Shown: in pieces, positions 8,879 through 18,267 of the stretch
Position numbering within the stretch: the stretch's first letter is position 1
How the letters are laid out: each line of letters opens with the position of its first letter
Assembly: GCA_949286465.1 (NCBI GenBank)
Contig: CASECI010000020.1
Span: 1 to 34,525 of the forward strand
Length of the DNA: 34,525 bases
Direction of reading: 5' to 3'
Origin: an uncultured Alphaproteobacteria bacterium
GTDB lineage: Bacteria; Pseudomonadota; Alphaproteobacteria; CAAHEQ01; UBA3637
The notes under the pieces: model-generated
Told to the model about the DNA's origin: nothing
The model's database searches: none
The model's input: the letters and a program-made list of their open reading frames with translations, nothing else
Translations under genes and position numbers: made by a program

Positions 8879-11692
8879 ATGTTATTATCTCATCTTTTTA
8901 AAACAGCTCAAATTACTCTGCCAATTCAAGAGGACATCGACATACTCGGTCTTGCAAGAGACTCTCGAGAAGTAAAGAAAGGCTTTCTTTTTGCCGCAAT
9001 GGATGGTTATCAAGGCAGTGGTTCTTCTTATGTTTCTGAAGCAATTCAAAAAGGAGCTGTCGTTATCATAACAAATCACCCTGGTTTAGAGGCTTCTGTT
9101 CCTGTTTATTATATCGAACATATTCGTGAAGCCCTTGCTATGATGAGTGTCATTTTTTATCAACCGCATCCACAGCATCTAGCTGCTGTAACAGGAACGA
9201 ATGGGAAAACATCAACAGTTTTCTTCCTGCGTCAAATATGGGAATATGCTGGTCATAAAAGTGCGAGTTTAGGAACTTTAGGTGTTCAATCCAAAGATTA
9301 TACACATTACAGTGGAATGACTACTTCTGCAAGTGTAACCCTTAATCAAGAGCTTCAGGCTTTAGCAAAAACCGGCGTAACACATGCTGCCCTTGAGGCA
9401 TCAAGTCATGGACTAGATCAGCATCGTTTAGATGGACTAACTTTTGAAGCTACTGCTTTTACAAATCTAACAAGAGACCATTTAGATTATCATAAAACCA
9501 TGGAAAATTATTTAAAAGCTAAAATGCGTCTCTTTACTGATTTAACAGCTAAGAATGGAACGGCTGTTCTGAATGCGGATATTCCAGAATTTGATTTAAT
9601 TTTCAAAACTTGTCAGTTTCATGGCCTTAAAATTCTATCCTATGGGCATAATGGGAAAGAACTGAGACTCATCAAGCAAACACTTCATGAAATTGGACAA
9701 GATTTGACCTTAGAAGTTTTAGGCAAAGAATATCAAGTTTCACTACCTGTTGCAGGAGCCTTTCAAGGAATGAATGTGCTATGTGCACTTGGATTAGCTT
9801 TAGGAACTGGAGTCGATGCTCATACAGCCATAAAAGCTCTTCAAAATTTAAAAGCGCCTGATGGTCGTATGGAACTCGTTGGAAGGACATTAGACGGAGC
9901 AAGTATTTTTGTCGATTACGCACATACGCCTGATGGGTTAGAAACAGCTTTAAAATCTCTTCGACAACACACAAAGAATAAATTGCATGTTTTATTCGGA
10001 TGTGGAGGAAATAGAGATTCTGGAAAACGACCGATGATGGGTAAAATAGCAAATGAGCTTGCCGATGAGGTTATTGTCACAGATGACAATCCTCGTTTTG
10101 AAGATGCGGCTCAGATTCGGCATCAAATTTTATCTGCTGCTCCTAAAGCAATCGAGATTGACGACAGAGGCGTTGCCATTTATACAGCCATTTCTCGACT
10201 TAAGAAGGGAGATGTTCTTCTTTTGGCAGGAAAAGGTCATGAAGAAGGGCAACTCATCAACGGTATGATGTATGCTTTTAATGATAAATTACAAGCATTA
10301 TATGCTCTAAAAGCGCTTCAAGAAAAGCCCTTATGGACGAAACTAGAATTAGAAGAAGCAACCGGAAGTACATTGCCGGAGAACATTCAAGCATTTGGTG
10401 TTTCTATTGATACACGGACGATACAACCTGGAGATATTTTTATTGCCTTAAAAGGCGAAAAACTTGATGGGCATGATTATGTAGAGCAAGCTCTCAAAAA
10501 GGGAGCTGTTGTAGCTATCGTAGAAAAACCTATTATTATTCCGGATACAGATAAATTATTAGTCGTCTCAGATACAGGAAAAGCTCTTTATCAGATGGCA
10601 ACATATGCTAAAAAAAGATCCTCTGCTGTTCGCATCGGAATCACGGGAAGTTCCGGCAAAACAACAACAAAAGAAATGTTGATAAAGGCTTTATCAACTC
10701 AAGGAAAAGTTCATGCAACCACAGGAAATCTTAATAATGAATGGGGCGTTCCTTTGACACTCGCACGACTTCCCAAAGAAACTGATTACGCCATTATCGA
10801 AATGGGAATGAATCACTTTGGAGAATTAACCCGTCTTTCTCAATTAGTCGAACCCAATATTTCTCTCATTACTATGATTGGTTCTGCACACAGGGAATTT
10901 TTTAAATCTGAGGAAGATATCGCAACGGCTAAATCAGAAATCTTTTCTCATATGCCGTCCGATGGAATTGCTGTATTGAATAAAGATTCTGAATTCTTTG
11001 ACTTTTTAAAGCAAAAAGCAAAAGACTATGGCATTCAAAAAGTTTTATCTTTTGGACAAAATAAAACAGCGGATTGCCATTTAACTCAAATGACAATGAA
11101 TCATAACACAACCTCCTTTCAAGCGAATGTATTAGGAGAGAACGTAAATATTACTATGAATTTAGCTGGTATTCACTTCATTCAAAATGCCTTGGGTGTT
11201 TTAACTATTGTAAAAGCATTAAATGGTAACTTAGAAAAAGCATGCCATGGTTTATCTCAAATGTCTGCGGTCAAAGGTCGTGGAGTTTTTGTACAAACAA
11301 ATCATAAAGGAAAAGAGATAACAATTATTGATGATGCCTATAACGCTAATCCGTCTTCTATGAAAGCTTCAATTCAAGTACTCGGCTTACAAAAAGGTCG
11401 CAAGATTGCTGTTTTAGGAGATATGCTAGAATTAGGAGAATTTTCTGATGAGTTGCATATCAGTCTTCTTGATGAATTATTAAAAATTCAAGTCGATCAG
11501 GTGTATGCCGTCGGACCTCAAATGAAAAAACTTTTTGATAAACTGCCTCCAGATAAAAAAGGAGCGTGGAGCGAAACAGCACAAAATATTTTGCCAACAT
11601 TAGAGGAAAATTTACAAAATAATGATACTCTTCTCATCAAAGCATCGAATGGAATGAGGCTATATGAAATTGTTCAAGCATTAATGAAATAG
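8879..11692 (+). CDS. murE-murF: Fused MurE-MurF peptidoglycan precursor ligase
   Basis: A single 937-residue frame joins two cytoplasmic ligases that act consecutively. Residues 1 to about 480 are MurE, which adds the third residue to UDP-MurNAc-Ala-Glu; its P-loop is TGTNGKTS (105-112). DNPR at 403-406 is the motif of meso-diaminopimelate-specific MurE enzymes. Residues about 490-937 are MurF, which adds D-Ala-D-Ala, with its own P-loop TGSSGKTTT (589-597) and MGMNHFGE. Elsewhere these are usually separate neighbouring genes; fused MurE-MurF proteins are known. No stop or frameshift lies at the junction. It begins 9 bases after ftsI and ends 8 bases before mraY. Confidence 0.95.
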   Translation: MLLSHLFKTAQITLPIQEDIDILGLARDSREVKKGFLFAAMDGYQGSGSSYVSEAIQKGAVVIITNHPGLEASVPVYYIEHIREALAMMSVIFYQPHPQHLAAVTGTNGKTSTVFFLRQIWEYAGHKSASLGTLGVQSKDYTHYSGMTTSASVTLNQELQALAKTGVTHAALEASSHGLDQHRLDGLTFEATAFTNLTRDHLDYHKTMENYLKAKMRLFTDLTAKNGTAVLNADIPEFDLIFKTCQFHGLKILSYGHNGKELRLIKQTLHEIGQDLTLEVLGKEYQVSLPVAGAFQGMNVLCALGLALGTGVDAHTAIKALQNLKAPDGRMELVGRTLDGASIFVDYAHTPDGLETALKSLRQHTKNKLHVLFGCGGNRDSGKRPMMGKIANELADEVIVTDDNPRFEDAAQIRHQILSAAPKAIEIDDRGVAIYTAISRLKKGDVLLLAGKGHEEGQLINGMMYAFNDKLQALYALKALQEKPLWTKLELEEATGSTLPENIQAFGVSIDTRTIQPGDIFIALKGEKLDGHDYVEQALKKGAVVAIVEKPIIIPDTDKLLVVSDTGKALYQMATYAKKRSSAVRIGITGSSGKTTTKEMLIKALSTQGKVHATTGNLNNEWGVPLTLARLPKETDYAIIEMGMNHFGELTRLSQLVEPNISLITMIGSAHREFFKSEEDIATAKSEIFSHMPSDGIAVLNKDSEFFDFLKQKAKDYGIQKVLSFGQNKTADCHLTQMTMNHNTTSFQANVLGENVNITMNLAGIHFIQNALGVLTIVKALNGNLEKACHGLSQMSAVKGRGVFVQTNHKGKEITIIDDAYNANPSSMKASIQVLGLQKGRKIAVLGDMLELGEFSDELHISLLDELLKIQVDQVYAVGPQMKKLFDKLPPDKKGAWSETAQNILPTLEENLQNNDTLLIKASNGMRLYEIVQALMK

Positions 11693-11700
11693 GAAGAAAA

Positions 11701-12786
11701 ATGTTATATCTACTTCTTTATCCTTTAGCACAATATCTCAGCTTTTTGAATATCTTAAAATATCAAAGTTTTAGGACGGGAGCAGCTATTTTAACTGCAT
11801 TAATGATTTGTTTTATCATTGGTCCAAAACTCATTCATTATTTAAAGAAAAAACAAGGAAAAGGGCAACCAATTAGAGATAATGGTCCCGAAACCCATAA
11901 GAAAAAAGAAGGAACCCCAACAATGGGTGGTTTAATGATTCTTATTTCCTTATTTACTTCTGTCTTATTATGGGCTGATCTTAGAAATCCATACATATGG
12001 ATTGTCTTACTTTTAACTGCCTCTTATGGAATTCTTGGCTTTATAGACGATTATTTAAAAGTAATTAAACATAATTATGCGGGTATTTCGGGACATAAAA
12101 AATTATTTTGGCAATGTTTAACTGGAGCTCTTGCTGTCTTTGCTATTATGTATTTTGAAACACCCGAAATGGCGACACAATTAACAGTTCCTTTTTTCAA
12201 AAACTTTATGATAAATCTTGCTTGTTTTTATCTTATTTTTGGTGTTTTCGTTATTGTTGGTTCTTCTAATGCCGTCAATTTAACAGACGGGTTAGACGGT
12301 CTTGTTTCAGTCCCTCTTATTATGGCTCATCTTGTATTTTTGGTTATTACCTATGTCGCCGGAAATCATATTTTTGCTAACTATTTACAAATTCATTATA
12401 TCCCTGGGATTGGTGAACTTGCTATTTTTTGTGGAGCCGTTATTGGTTCAGTTTTGGGTTTTCTATGGTTTAATGCCCCTCCAGCAGAAGTTTTCATGGG
12501 AGACACCGGTTCTTTAGCTTTAGGCGGTACCTTAGGGACAATTGCTGTTGCCACAAAACATGAACTTGTACTTGCCATTGTAGGAGGCTTATTTGTGGTT
12601 GAAGCTCTTTCTGATATTCTACAAGTCGGCTCTTACAAGATGCGGAAAAAACGTATTTTCTTAATGGCTCCGATTCATCATCATTTTGAAAAAAAAGGGT
12701 GGCCAGAAACACGTGTTGTTGTCCGCTTTTGGATTATCTCTATAATTCTAGCTTTAATTGGTTTATCAACATTGAAGATCCGTTAA
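11701..12786 (+). CDS. mraY: Phospho-N-acetylmuramoyl-pentapeptide transferase MraY
   Basis: MraY moves phospho-MurNAc-pentapeptide from UDP to undecaprenyl phosphate, making lipid I on the inner membrane. The 361-residue, roughly ten-helix protein has the expected motifs: GTPTMGG, the Mg-binding DDY (116-118), NLTDGLDGL, FMGDTGSLALGG and the HHHFEKKGW segment near the C-terminus. AGGA lies just upstream of the ATG. The next gene starts one base after the stop and is ftsW; the expected murD is not between them. Confidence 0.96.
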   Translation: MLYLLLYPLAQYLSFLNILKYQSFRTGAAILTALMICFIIGPKLIHYLKKKQGKGQPIRDNGPETHKKKEGTPTMGGLMILISLFTSVLLWADLRNPYIWIVLLLTASYGILGFIDDYLKVIKHNYAGISGHKKLFWQCLTGALAVFAIMYFETPEMATQLTVPFFKNFMINLACFYLIFGVFVIVGSSNAVNLTDGLDGLVSVPLIMAHLVFLVITYVAGNHIFANYLQIHYIPGIGELAIFCGAVIGSVLGFLWFNAPPAEVFMGDTGSLALGGTLGTIAVATKHELVLAIVGGLFVVEALSDILQVGSYKMRKKRIFLMAPIHHHFEKKGWPETRVVVRFWIISIILALIGLSTLKIR

Positions 12787-12787
12787 T

Positions 12788-13927
12788 ATGAAAAATCTAT
12801 TTCCTTCATTCCAACAAATTCGTTTCTTCTTAGCTGAATGGTGGCGAACACTAGATAGATGGTTACTTTGGTCAATTTTTGCACTTATCATCTGTGGTAT
12901 TTTCTTAACATTCTCTGCAAGTCCTGCTGTAGCTGAACGTATTTTAAAAACAAAGGACACTTTTTACTTCGTTAAACGTCAACTCTTTTTCCTCGTTCCA
13001 TCTATTGGTATCATGTTAGGCATTTCGATGCTCAATCCTAAACAAATTCGCCGCATAGCTGGCATTTTATTTATTATTTCCTTTGTTATGCTTGTTATGA
13101 CTCTTTTTGCCGGTATGGAGGTTAAAGGAGCTAAACGTTGGCTCTATTTCCCAGGCTTTTCAATTCAACCTTCAGAATTTATGAAGCCAGCATTTGCTGT
13201 TGTTTGTGCATGGATATTTGCCTCAGGGCGATTAATTGACAAATTCCCTGGAGTGCGTATCGCCGGTTGTCTATATTTTATCGTTGTTACACTCTTACTA
13301 TTGCAGCCAGATGTTGGAATGACGATTACTGTTAGTTCGATTTGGGGATGTCAATTATTTCTAGCAGGCCTTTCTATCTTATGGGTTATCATTCTTGGAG
13401 CTTTAGGCATCTTGGCTTTTTTAGGCGCCTACTTTATCTTTCCGCATGTTCAAAGCCGTATTGACCGCTTTTTAAATCCAGAAACCGGAGATGTCTTCCA
13501 AGTTAGAACTTCTTTAGAAGCTTTCCATAATGGTGGCTGGTTTGGACGAGGGCCCGGTGAAGGTATTATAAAAGGGAAACTTCCCGATGCTCACACAGAT
13601 TTTATTCTAGCTGTTGCTGCTGAAGAGTTTGGTTTCTTCCTTTGTGCTGGATTAATCTTCCTATTTGCTTTTATCTTATGGCGAGGTTTCTGGGTCATGA
13701 GTAAAGAAAAAAATCTTTTTAATATGCTCGCTGTTGCTGGACTTTTGACTCAATTTGGTGTACAAGCTTTCATTAATATGGCGTCAACCTTAAACCTTAT
13801 CCCAACAAAAGGAATGACTTTGCCTTTTATTTCTTATGGCGGTTCATCTTTGTTGTCTTTGGCTTTTGGTTTTGGTATTATACTCTCACTGACACGGAGA
13901 CATCCGACACAAGGAGGCTTAGAATGA
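12788..13927 (+). CDS. ftsW: Septal peptidoglycan glycosyltransferase FtsW
   Basis: FtsW is a SEDS-family membrane glycosyltransferase that polymerises lipid II at the septum with FtsI. The 379-residue protein has about ten hydrophobic helices and the family motifs PSEFMKPAF, the extracellular segment with FHNGGWFGRGPGEG, and the C-terminal NLIPTKGMTLPFISYGGSSL. FtsW rather than RodA is favoured by the position between mraY and murG. The ribosome site is poor and the start is one base after mraY, so translation is probably coupled. Its end overlaps murG by 4 bases. Confidence 0.94.
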   Translation: MKNLFPSFQQIRFFLAEWWRTLDRWLLWSIFALIICGIFLTFSASPAVAERILKTKDTFYFVKRQLFFLVPSIGIMLGISMLNPKQIRRIAGILFIISFVMLVMTLFAGMEVKGAKRWLYFPGFSIQPSEFMKPAFAVVCAWIFASGRLIDKFPGVRIAGCLYFIVVTLLLLQPDVGMTITVSSIWGCQLFLAGLSILWVIILGALGILAFLGAYFIFPHVQSRIDRFLNPETGDVFQVRTSLEAFHNGGWFGRGPGEGIIKGKLPDAHTDFILAVAAEEFGFFLCAGLIFLFAFILWRGFWVMSKEKNLFNMLAVAGLLTQFGVQAFINMASTLNLIPTKGMTLPFISYGGSSLLSLAFGFGIILSLTRRHPTQGGLE

Positions 13928-15024
13928 AAAAAAAATTAATTATAATTACAACAGGTGGGTCGGGTGGACATGTCTTTCCTGCTGAAGCCTTTGCTACCGC
14001 AATGAAAAATAAAGATTATGAACTAGCTTTCGTCACTGACAAACGTATTCAAAATAAAATTCAAGGTACCCTTGCAACTTTACCTGTTTACTATGTTGCT
14101 GCTGAAGCTGTCACAGGAAAAAATACTTTCAAGAAAATTATCGCCGCCTTTAAACTACTTTGGGGAACTATTCAATCTATTACTCTGCTTGTGCGTCTTA
14201 AACCTGTTCTTGTCGTCGGGTTTGGAGGGTATGCTTCTCTTCCCGCAACTTTAGCTGCCCAATTCTTAAATATCCCTGTCATGCTTCATGAGCAAAATGC
14301 TATTCTTGGACGAGCTAATCGTTTACTCGCTCGAAGAACAAAATTAATCGCGACCTCTTTTACGCCGACAACCTTAATTCCTGAAGGAATTAAAACTGTT
14401 CAAACAGGAATGCCTGTTCGTCCTGCTATTCTCGAAAAAATAGGGACCCCTTATCCCTCAGACACAACTGAGTTCAGGTTATTAGTTATTGGAGGAAGTC
14501 AAGGAGCAAAAATTTTTGCACAAGTTATTCCTGAAGCTCTTAATCTTCTTTCCCCCGATTTAAAAGCTAAGCTTGTTTTAAATCAACAAGTCCGTGCAGA
14601 AAACATGGAGCAAGTTCAAGAAGCTTATCGAAATAGTGGAATTAAAAGTATTAATCTATCCCCTTTCTTTACAAATGTCCCTGATTTGTTAACAGAGGCT
14701 CATCTTGTTATCTCTAGGTCGGGTTCTTCTTCTTTAGCTGAATTTTCTGCTTTAGGCAAACCTGCTCTTCTCATTCCTTTGCCAACTTCCGCTGATGATC
14801 ATCAAACAGCTAATGCGCGCGTTTTTACAGCAAATGGAAGTGGCTGGTTAATGATTGAAAAAGATTTTACTCCCGAGAAACTCGCTGCTCGTTTAACTGA
14901 ACTTATGGAAAATCCTGCTATTCTTAAAAGAGCTTCTGATTGTGCACTTAAAACCTCTCAAAAAAATGCCGCTGATGCTTTAGTCGATGCTCTTGAGCAA
15001 GTTATCAAAAAGGAAAAATCATGA
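13924..15024 (+). CDS. murG: Lipid II synthase MurG
   Basis: MurG adds GlcNAc from UDP-GlcNAc to lipid I on the inner face of the membrane, forming lipid II. The 366-residue GT-B protein has the glycine-rich loop GGSGGHVFPAE (11-21), HEQNAILGRANR, the second-domain loop GGSQGAK, and the donor-binding stretch running from SRSGSSSLAE to DDHQTANA. Length is normal. It is coupled to ftsW and to murC by ATGA overlaps on both sides. Confidence 0.96.
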   Translation: MKKKLIIITTGGSGGHVFPAEAFATAMKNKDYELAFVTDKRIQNKIQGTLATLPVYYVAAEAVTGKNTFKKIIAAFKLLWGTIQSITLLVRLKPVLVVGFGGYASLPATLAAQFLNIPVMLHEQNAILGRANRLLARRTKLIATSFTPTTLIPEGIKTVQTGMPVRPAILEKIGTPYPSDTTEFRLLVIGGSQGAKIFAQVIPEALNLLSPDLKAKLVLNQQVRAENMEQVQEAYRNSGIKSINLSPFFTNVPDLLTEAHLVISRSGSSSLAEFSALGKPALLIPLPTSADDHQTANARVFTANGSGWLMIEKDFTPEKLAARLTELMENPAILKRASDCALKTSQKNAADALVDALEQVIKKEKS

Positions 15025-16409
15025 TTTATTTCAAAAATAAAACAATTCACTTTATCGGAATTGGCGGTATTGGCATGAGCGCAATTGCAGAATGTCTTTA
15101 TCAAATGAATATCAAAGTTCAAGGTTCTAATAATGTTGAAAATGCTAATTGTGAACGTTTAAGGGCTAAAGGAATTCCTGTTTTTATTGGACATTCTGAC
15201 TTTTCCCATTTAGAAAATGTTGATGTGGTTATTATATCCTCGGCTATTCAAGAAGATAATCCTGAACTTATTGAAGTAAAGCGTCGCGGTATTCCTGTGG
15301 GACATCGCGCAGAAATGTTAGCAGAACTTCTCCGTTATAAACAAGGTATTGCTATTAGCGGAACGCATGGAAAAACAACAACAACAGCAATGATAGCTGA
15401 AATGTTAAGTACTGCTGGACAAGACCCCAGTTTCATTGTCGGAGGCATTTTAAATTCGCAAGCTAGTAATGCTAAACAAGGTAAAAGTGATTGGATGGTC
15501 GTTGAAGCAGATGAATCTGATGGAAGCTTCTTAAAGTTACCTAAAATGATTTCGGTCGTAACAAACATCGATCCTGAACATATGGATTATTATGGTTCTT
15601 TTGAAAACATGAAAAATGCTTATTATTTCTTTATGGAATCAACAGCTTTTTACGGTTTTGCATGTGTCTGTTCTGATCACCCTACGGTTAAAGAGGTTAT
15701 TTCAAAAGTCAAAGCACGCCGTGTCTTAACATATGGCTTCCAAGATGATGCTAGATTACAAGCCATTCATATTCAAGTACTCCCTGGAAAATTATTATTT
15801 GATGTTAAATTAAATAATGTTGTCTATACAGGTTTTGAACTTAACATGTTTGGTCGTCATAATATTCTAAACGCTCTGGCAGCTATTACTATTGGGTTAG
15901 AGCTAGAAATTCCTGTAGAAACAATTAAAAAAGCTCTCTCTCAATTCGGTGGCGTTCAAAGACGCTTTACCAAAACCGGATGTAGCCATGGAGTCACTGT
16001 TTATGATGATTATGCCCATCACCCTGTAGAAATTGCAGCCGTATTAAAAGCGGCTAAAGAAGCATCTCCTCAGCATAAAATCGTAGCCCTTTTCCAGCCT
16101 CACCGCTATTCTAGAGCTTTAGACTTAGCAGATGAATTTGCAACTTGCTTTAAAGATGCCGATACGGTTATTGTCGCTGATATTTACGCAGCTGGTGAAA
16201 AGCCTCTTCAAAATATTAGCAAAGATATATTAGTTCAGAAAATTAAAGCGACAGGACATCCTTCTGTTTATGCATTAGACGCATCTCAATCTCTTCCTCA
16301 TTTTATTTTAAATCATGTATCTCAAGGAGATATTATCATTGGATTAGGGGCTGGCGATATCTCTAAATGGATGCATGATCTTCCAAATCAACTTGATAAG
16401 ATAGGATAA
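15021..16409 (+). CDS. murC: UDP-N-acetylmuramate--L-alanine ligase MurC
   Basis: MurC adds the first amino acid, L-Ala, to UDP-MurNAc using ATP. The 462-residue protein opens with a Rossmann loop (GIGGIGMSAIAE), has the P-loop GTHGKTTTT starting at residue 114, then EADESDGSF, NIDPEHMDYYG and DDYAHHPVEI, all typical of MurC. Length is normal for a single ligase, so it does not hide the missing MurD. It overlaps murG by 4 bases and ends 2 bases before the murB ATG. Confidence 0.96.
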   Translation: MIYFKNKTIHFIGIGGIGMSAIAECLYQMNIKVQGSNNVENANCERLRAKGIPVFIGHSDFSHLENVDVVIISSAIQEDNPELIEVKRRGIPVGHRAEMLAELLRYKQGIAISGTHGKTTTTAMIAEMLSTAGQDPSFIVGGILNSQASNAKQGKSDWMVVEADESDGSFLKLPKMISVVTNIDPEHMDYYGSFENMKNAYYFFMESTAFYGFACVCSDHPTVKEVISKVKARRVLTYGFQDDARLQAIHIQVLPGKLLFDVKLNNVVYTGFELNMFGRHNILNALAAITIGLELEIPVETIKKALSQFGGVQRRFTKTGCSHGVTVYDDYAHHPVEIAAVLKAAKEASPQHKIVALFQPHRYSRALDLADEFATCFKDADTVIVADIYAAGEKPLQNISKDILVQKIKATGHPSVYALDASQSLPHFILNHVSQGDIIIGLGAGDISKWMHDLPNQLDKIG

Positions 16410-16411
16410 AC

Positions 16412-17350
16412 ATGTTTAATTTTATAAAAAAAAGATTCTCACATAGAGTAGTAGCTCATCAAATGCCAAAGACAAAAGCAGAAATTCGGCAAAATGTTAT
16501 TTTAGCTAAAAAAACATGGCTTGGCGTAGGAGGACCTGCAGAATTTTATTTTGAACCAGCTGATGAAAAAGATCTCGCTCGATTTATTAAAAATAAGCCT
16601 TCCATCCCTGTTACAATACTTGGCGGAGGCTCTAATGTTCTTATTCGGGAAAAGGGTATACCAGGTATTGTTATCCATCTAGGAAAAAATTTCACTAAAT
16701 ATACGATTAAGGATAATATTATTTCTTGTGATGCAGGGTTATTAACAATAGATTTATCTAAAATAGCTCAAAAAAATGGATTGTCGGGATTTGAGTTTCT
16801 ATCTGGGATTCCCGGTTCTATCGGAGGTGCATTGAGAATGAATGCAGGAGCGTATGGGTCCGAAATTAAAGACATTCTTGTTTCTATCCGAGCTATTGAT
16901 GGTAATGGAACTATTCATGAATTTGAACCACACCCTGATTTTTTAAAATATCGCAAAAATGCCCTTCCTGATGATTGGATTTTTATTGGGGCCTCTTTCA
17001 AAGGAACTCCGAAAAAACCAGAAGAAATTCTACAAACAATGCAAGATTATAAGAAAAAAAGAGAAGCTTCACAACCAGTTGGCGTTAAAACATGTGGCTC
17101 GACATTTAAAAATCCAGAAGGTCTGAAAGCGTGGAAACTCATTGAAAAAGCAGGATGTCGAGGTCTCAGAAAAGGTGATGCACAAATGTCAGATAAGCAT
17201 TGTAATTTTTTAATTAATAATGGCAAGGCAACGGCTAAAGATCTAGAGGAGCTAGGTGAAGAAGTGCGCCAAAGAGTTCTAAAACAATCGGGCATTTTAT
17301 TAGATTGGGAAGTCAAAAGACTTGGCATTAAAGAGGATATTGAAGAATGA
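16412..17350 (+). CDS. murB: UDP-N-acetylenolpyruvoylglucosamine reductase MurB
   Basis: MurB is the FAD enzyme that reduces enolpyruvyl-UDP-GlcNAc to UDP-MurNAc with NADPH. Visible motifs are LGVGGPAEFYF, the FAD-binding GGGSNVLI, LSGIPGSIGGALRMNAGAYG, and CGSTFKNPEG with the catalytic-type Ser. The protein has 312 residues, compatible with the short (type II) MurB. It sits between murC and ddl, the usual alphaproteobacterial order, and overlaps ddl by 4 bases. Confidence 0.96.
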   Translation: MFNFIKKRFSHRVVAHQMPKTKAEIRQNVILAKKTWLGVGGPAEFYFEPADEKDLARFIKNKPSIPVTILGGGSNVLIREKGIPGIVIHLGKNFTKYTIKDNIISCDAGLLTIDLSKIAQKNGLSGFEFLSGIPGSIGGALRMNAGAYGSEIKDILVSIRAIDGNGTIHEFEPHPDFLKYRKNALPDDWIFIGASFKGTPKKPEEILQTMQDYKKKREASQPVGVKTCGSTFKNPEGLKAWKLIEKAGCRGLRKGDAQMSDKHCNFLINNGKATAKDLEELGEEVRQRVLKQSGILLDWEVKRLGIKEDIEE

Positions 17351-18267
17351 AAAAAGTCGCTGTTGTCGCTGGCGGAATATCATCTGAAAGAGAAATTTCT
17401 CTCCTTTCAGGTCAAGGCGTTTATAACGCTTTAAAAAGCAAAGGGTACGATGTCACCTTAATTGATTTAAAAGATGATATTGTTAGCTTTATTCGAGAAT
17501 TAAAATCCCAAAATCCAGATGTTATTTTTAATGCTCTACATGGGCGTTTTGGAGAAGACGGGAATATTCAAGGTGTTTTCAATCTTCTTCATATTCCTTA
17601 TACACATTCCGGATGTCTTGCTTCTGCTCTAGCAATGAATAAAAAAATGACAAAACGCATTGTAAAAGAAGCTGGTATCCCAGTCGCTGACGATAAAATG
17701 ATTACACTTCTTGATATTCAAAAGGGGAATACTCTTCCTTTCCCTTATGTCATTAAACCCAATAATGAAGGTTCTTCGGTTGGCGTTTCGATTATCGAAA
17801 ATAAATCTGATGAAGATTATTTATTAAATAGTTGGTCCTTTGGGAACGATACTGTTATGATGGAAGAATATATCAAAGGGCGAGAAATGAGTGTCCCTGT
17901 TCTGAATGATAAAGCCCTTGGTATTGTTGAAATTGCTCCTAAGCGTGGATTTTACACTTATGAAAATAAATATACTGAAGGGAAAACAGATCATATTATT
18001 CCTGCTCCCATTCCTGAAGAACAGGCACAAATTTTAAAAGATTACGCACTAAAAGCGCATCAAATACTCGGTTGCCGAGGAGCCTCTCGCTCTGATTTTA
18101 GGTATGATGATAGCAATCCTGATTGCCCTAAAATTATTTTTTTAGAAATTAATACGCAACCAGGTATGACTCCTCTTTCTTTATTACCTGAAGTTGCTAA
18201 AAAAGCTGGTATTTCTTATGAAGATGTCGTATCTTATTTGGTAGAGGATGCGATATGCGAAAAATAA
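17347..18267 (+). CDS. ddl: D-alanine--D-alanine ligase
   Basis: Ddl is an ATP-grasp enzyme that makes the D-Ala-D-Ala that MurF adds to the precursor. The 306-residue protein has the N-terminal GGISSEREISLLSG, LHGRFGEDG, the ATP-binding KPNNEGSSVGV, and the metal-binding EINTQPGMTPLSLLPE near the C-terminus. Length equals the DdlB type found in division clusters. It is coupled to murB by ATGA, and its last 13 bases overlap ftsQ. Confidence 0.95.
   Translation: MKKVAVVAGGISSEREISLLSGQGVYNALKSKGYDVTLIDLKDDIVSFIRELKSQNPDVIFNALHGRFGEDGNIQGVFNLLHIPYTHSGCLASALAMNKKMTKRIVKEAGIPVADDKMITLLDIQKGNTLPFPYVIKPNNEGSSVGVSIIENKSDEDYLLNSWSFGNDTVMMEEYIKGREMSVPVLNDKALGIVEIAPKRGFYTYENKYTEGKTDHIIPAPIPEEQAQILKDYALKAHQILGCRGASRSDFRYDDSNPDCPKIIFLEINTQPGMTPLSLLPEVAKKAGISYEDVVSYLVEDAICEK

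Noticed and set aside
15021-16409. MurC as a fused or dual MurC/MurD
   Set aside because: It is 462 residues with a single P-loop, the normal size for MurC alone.
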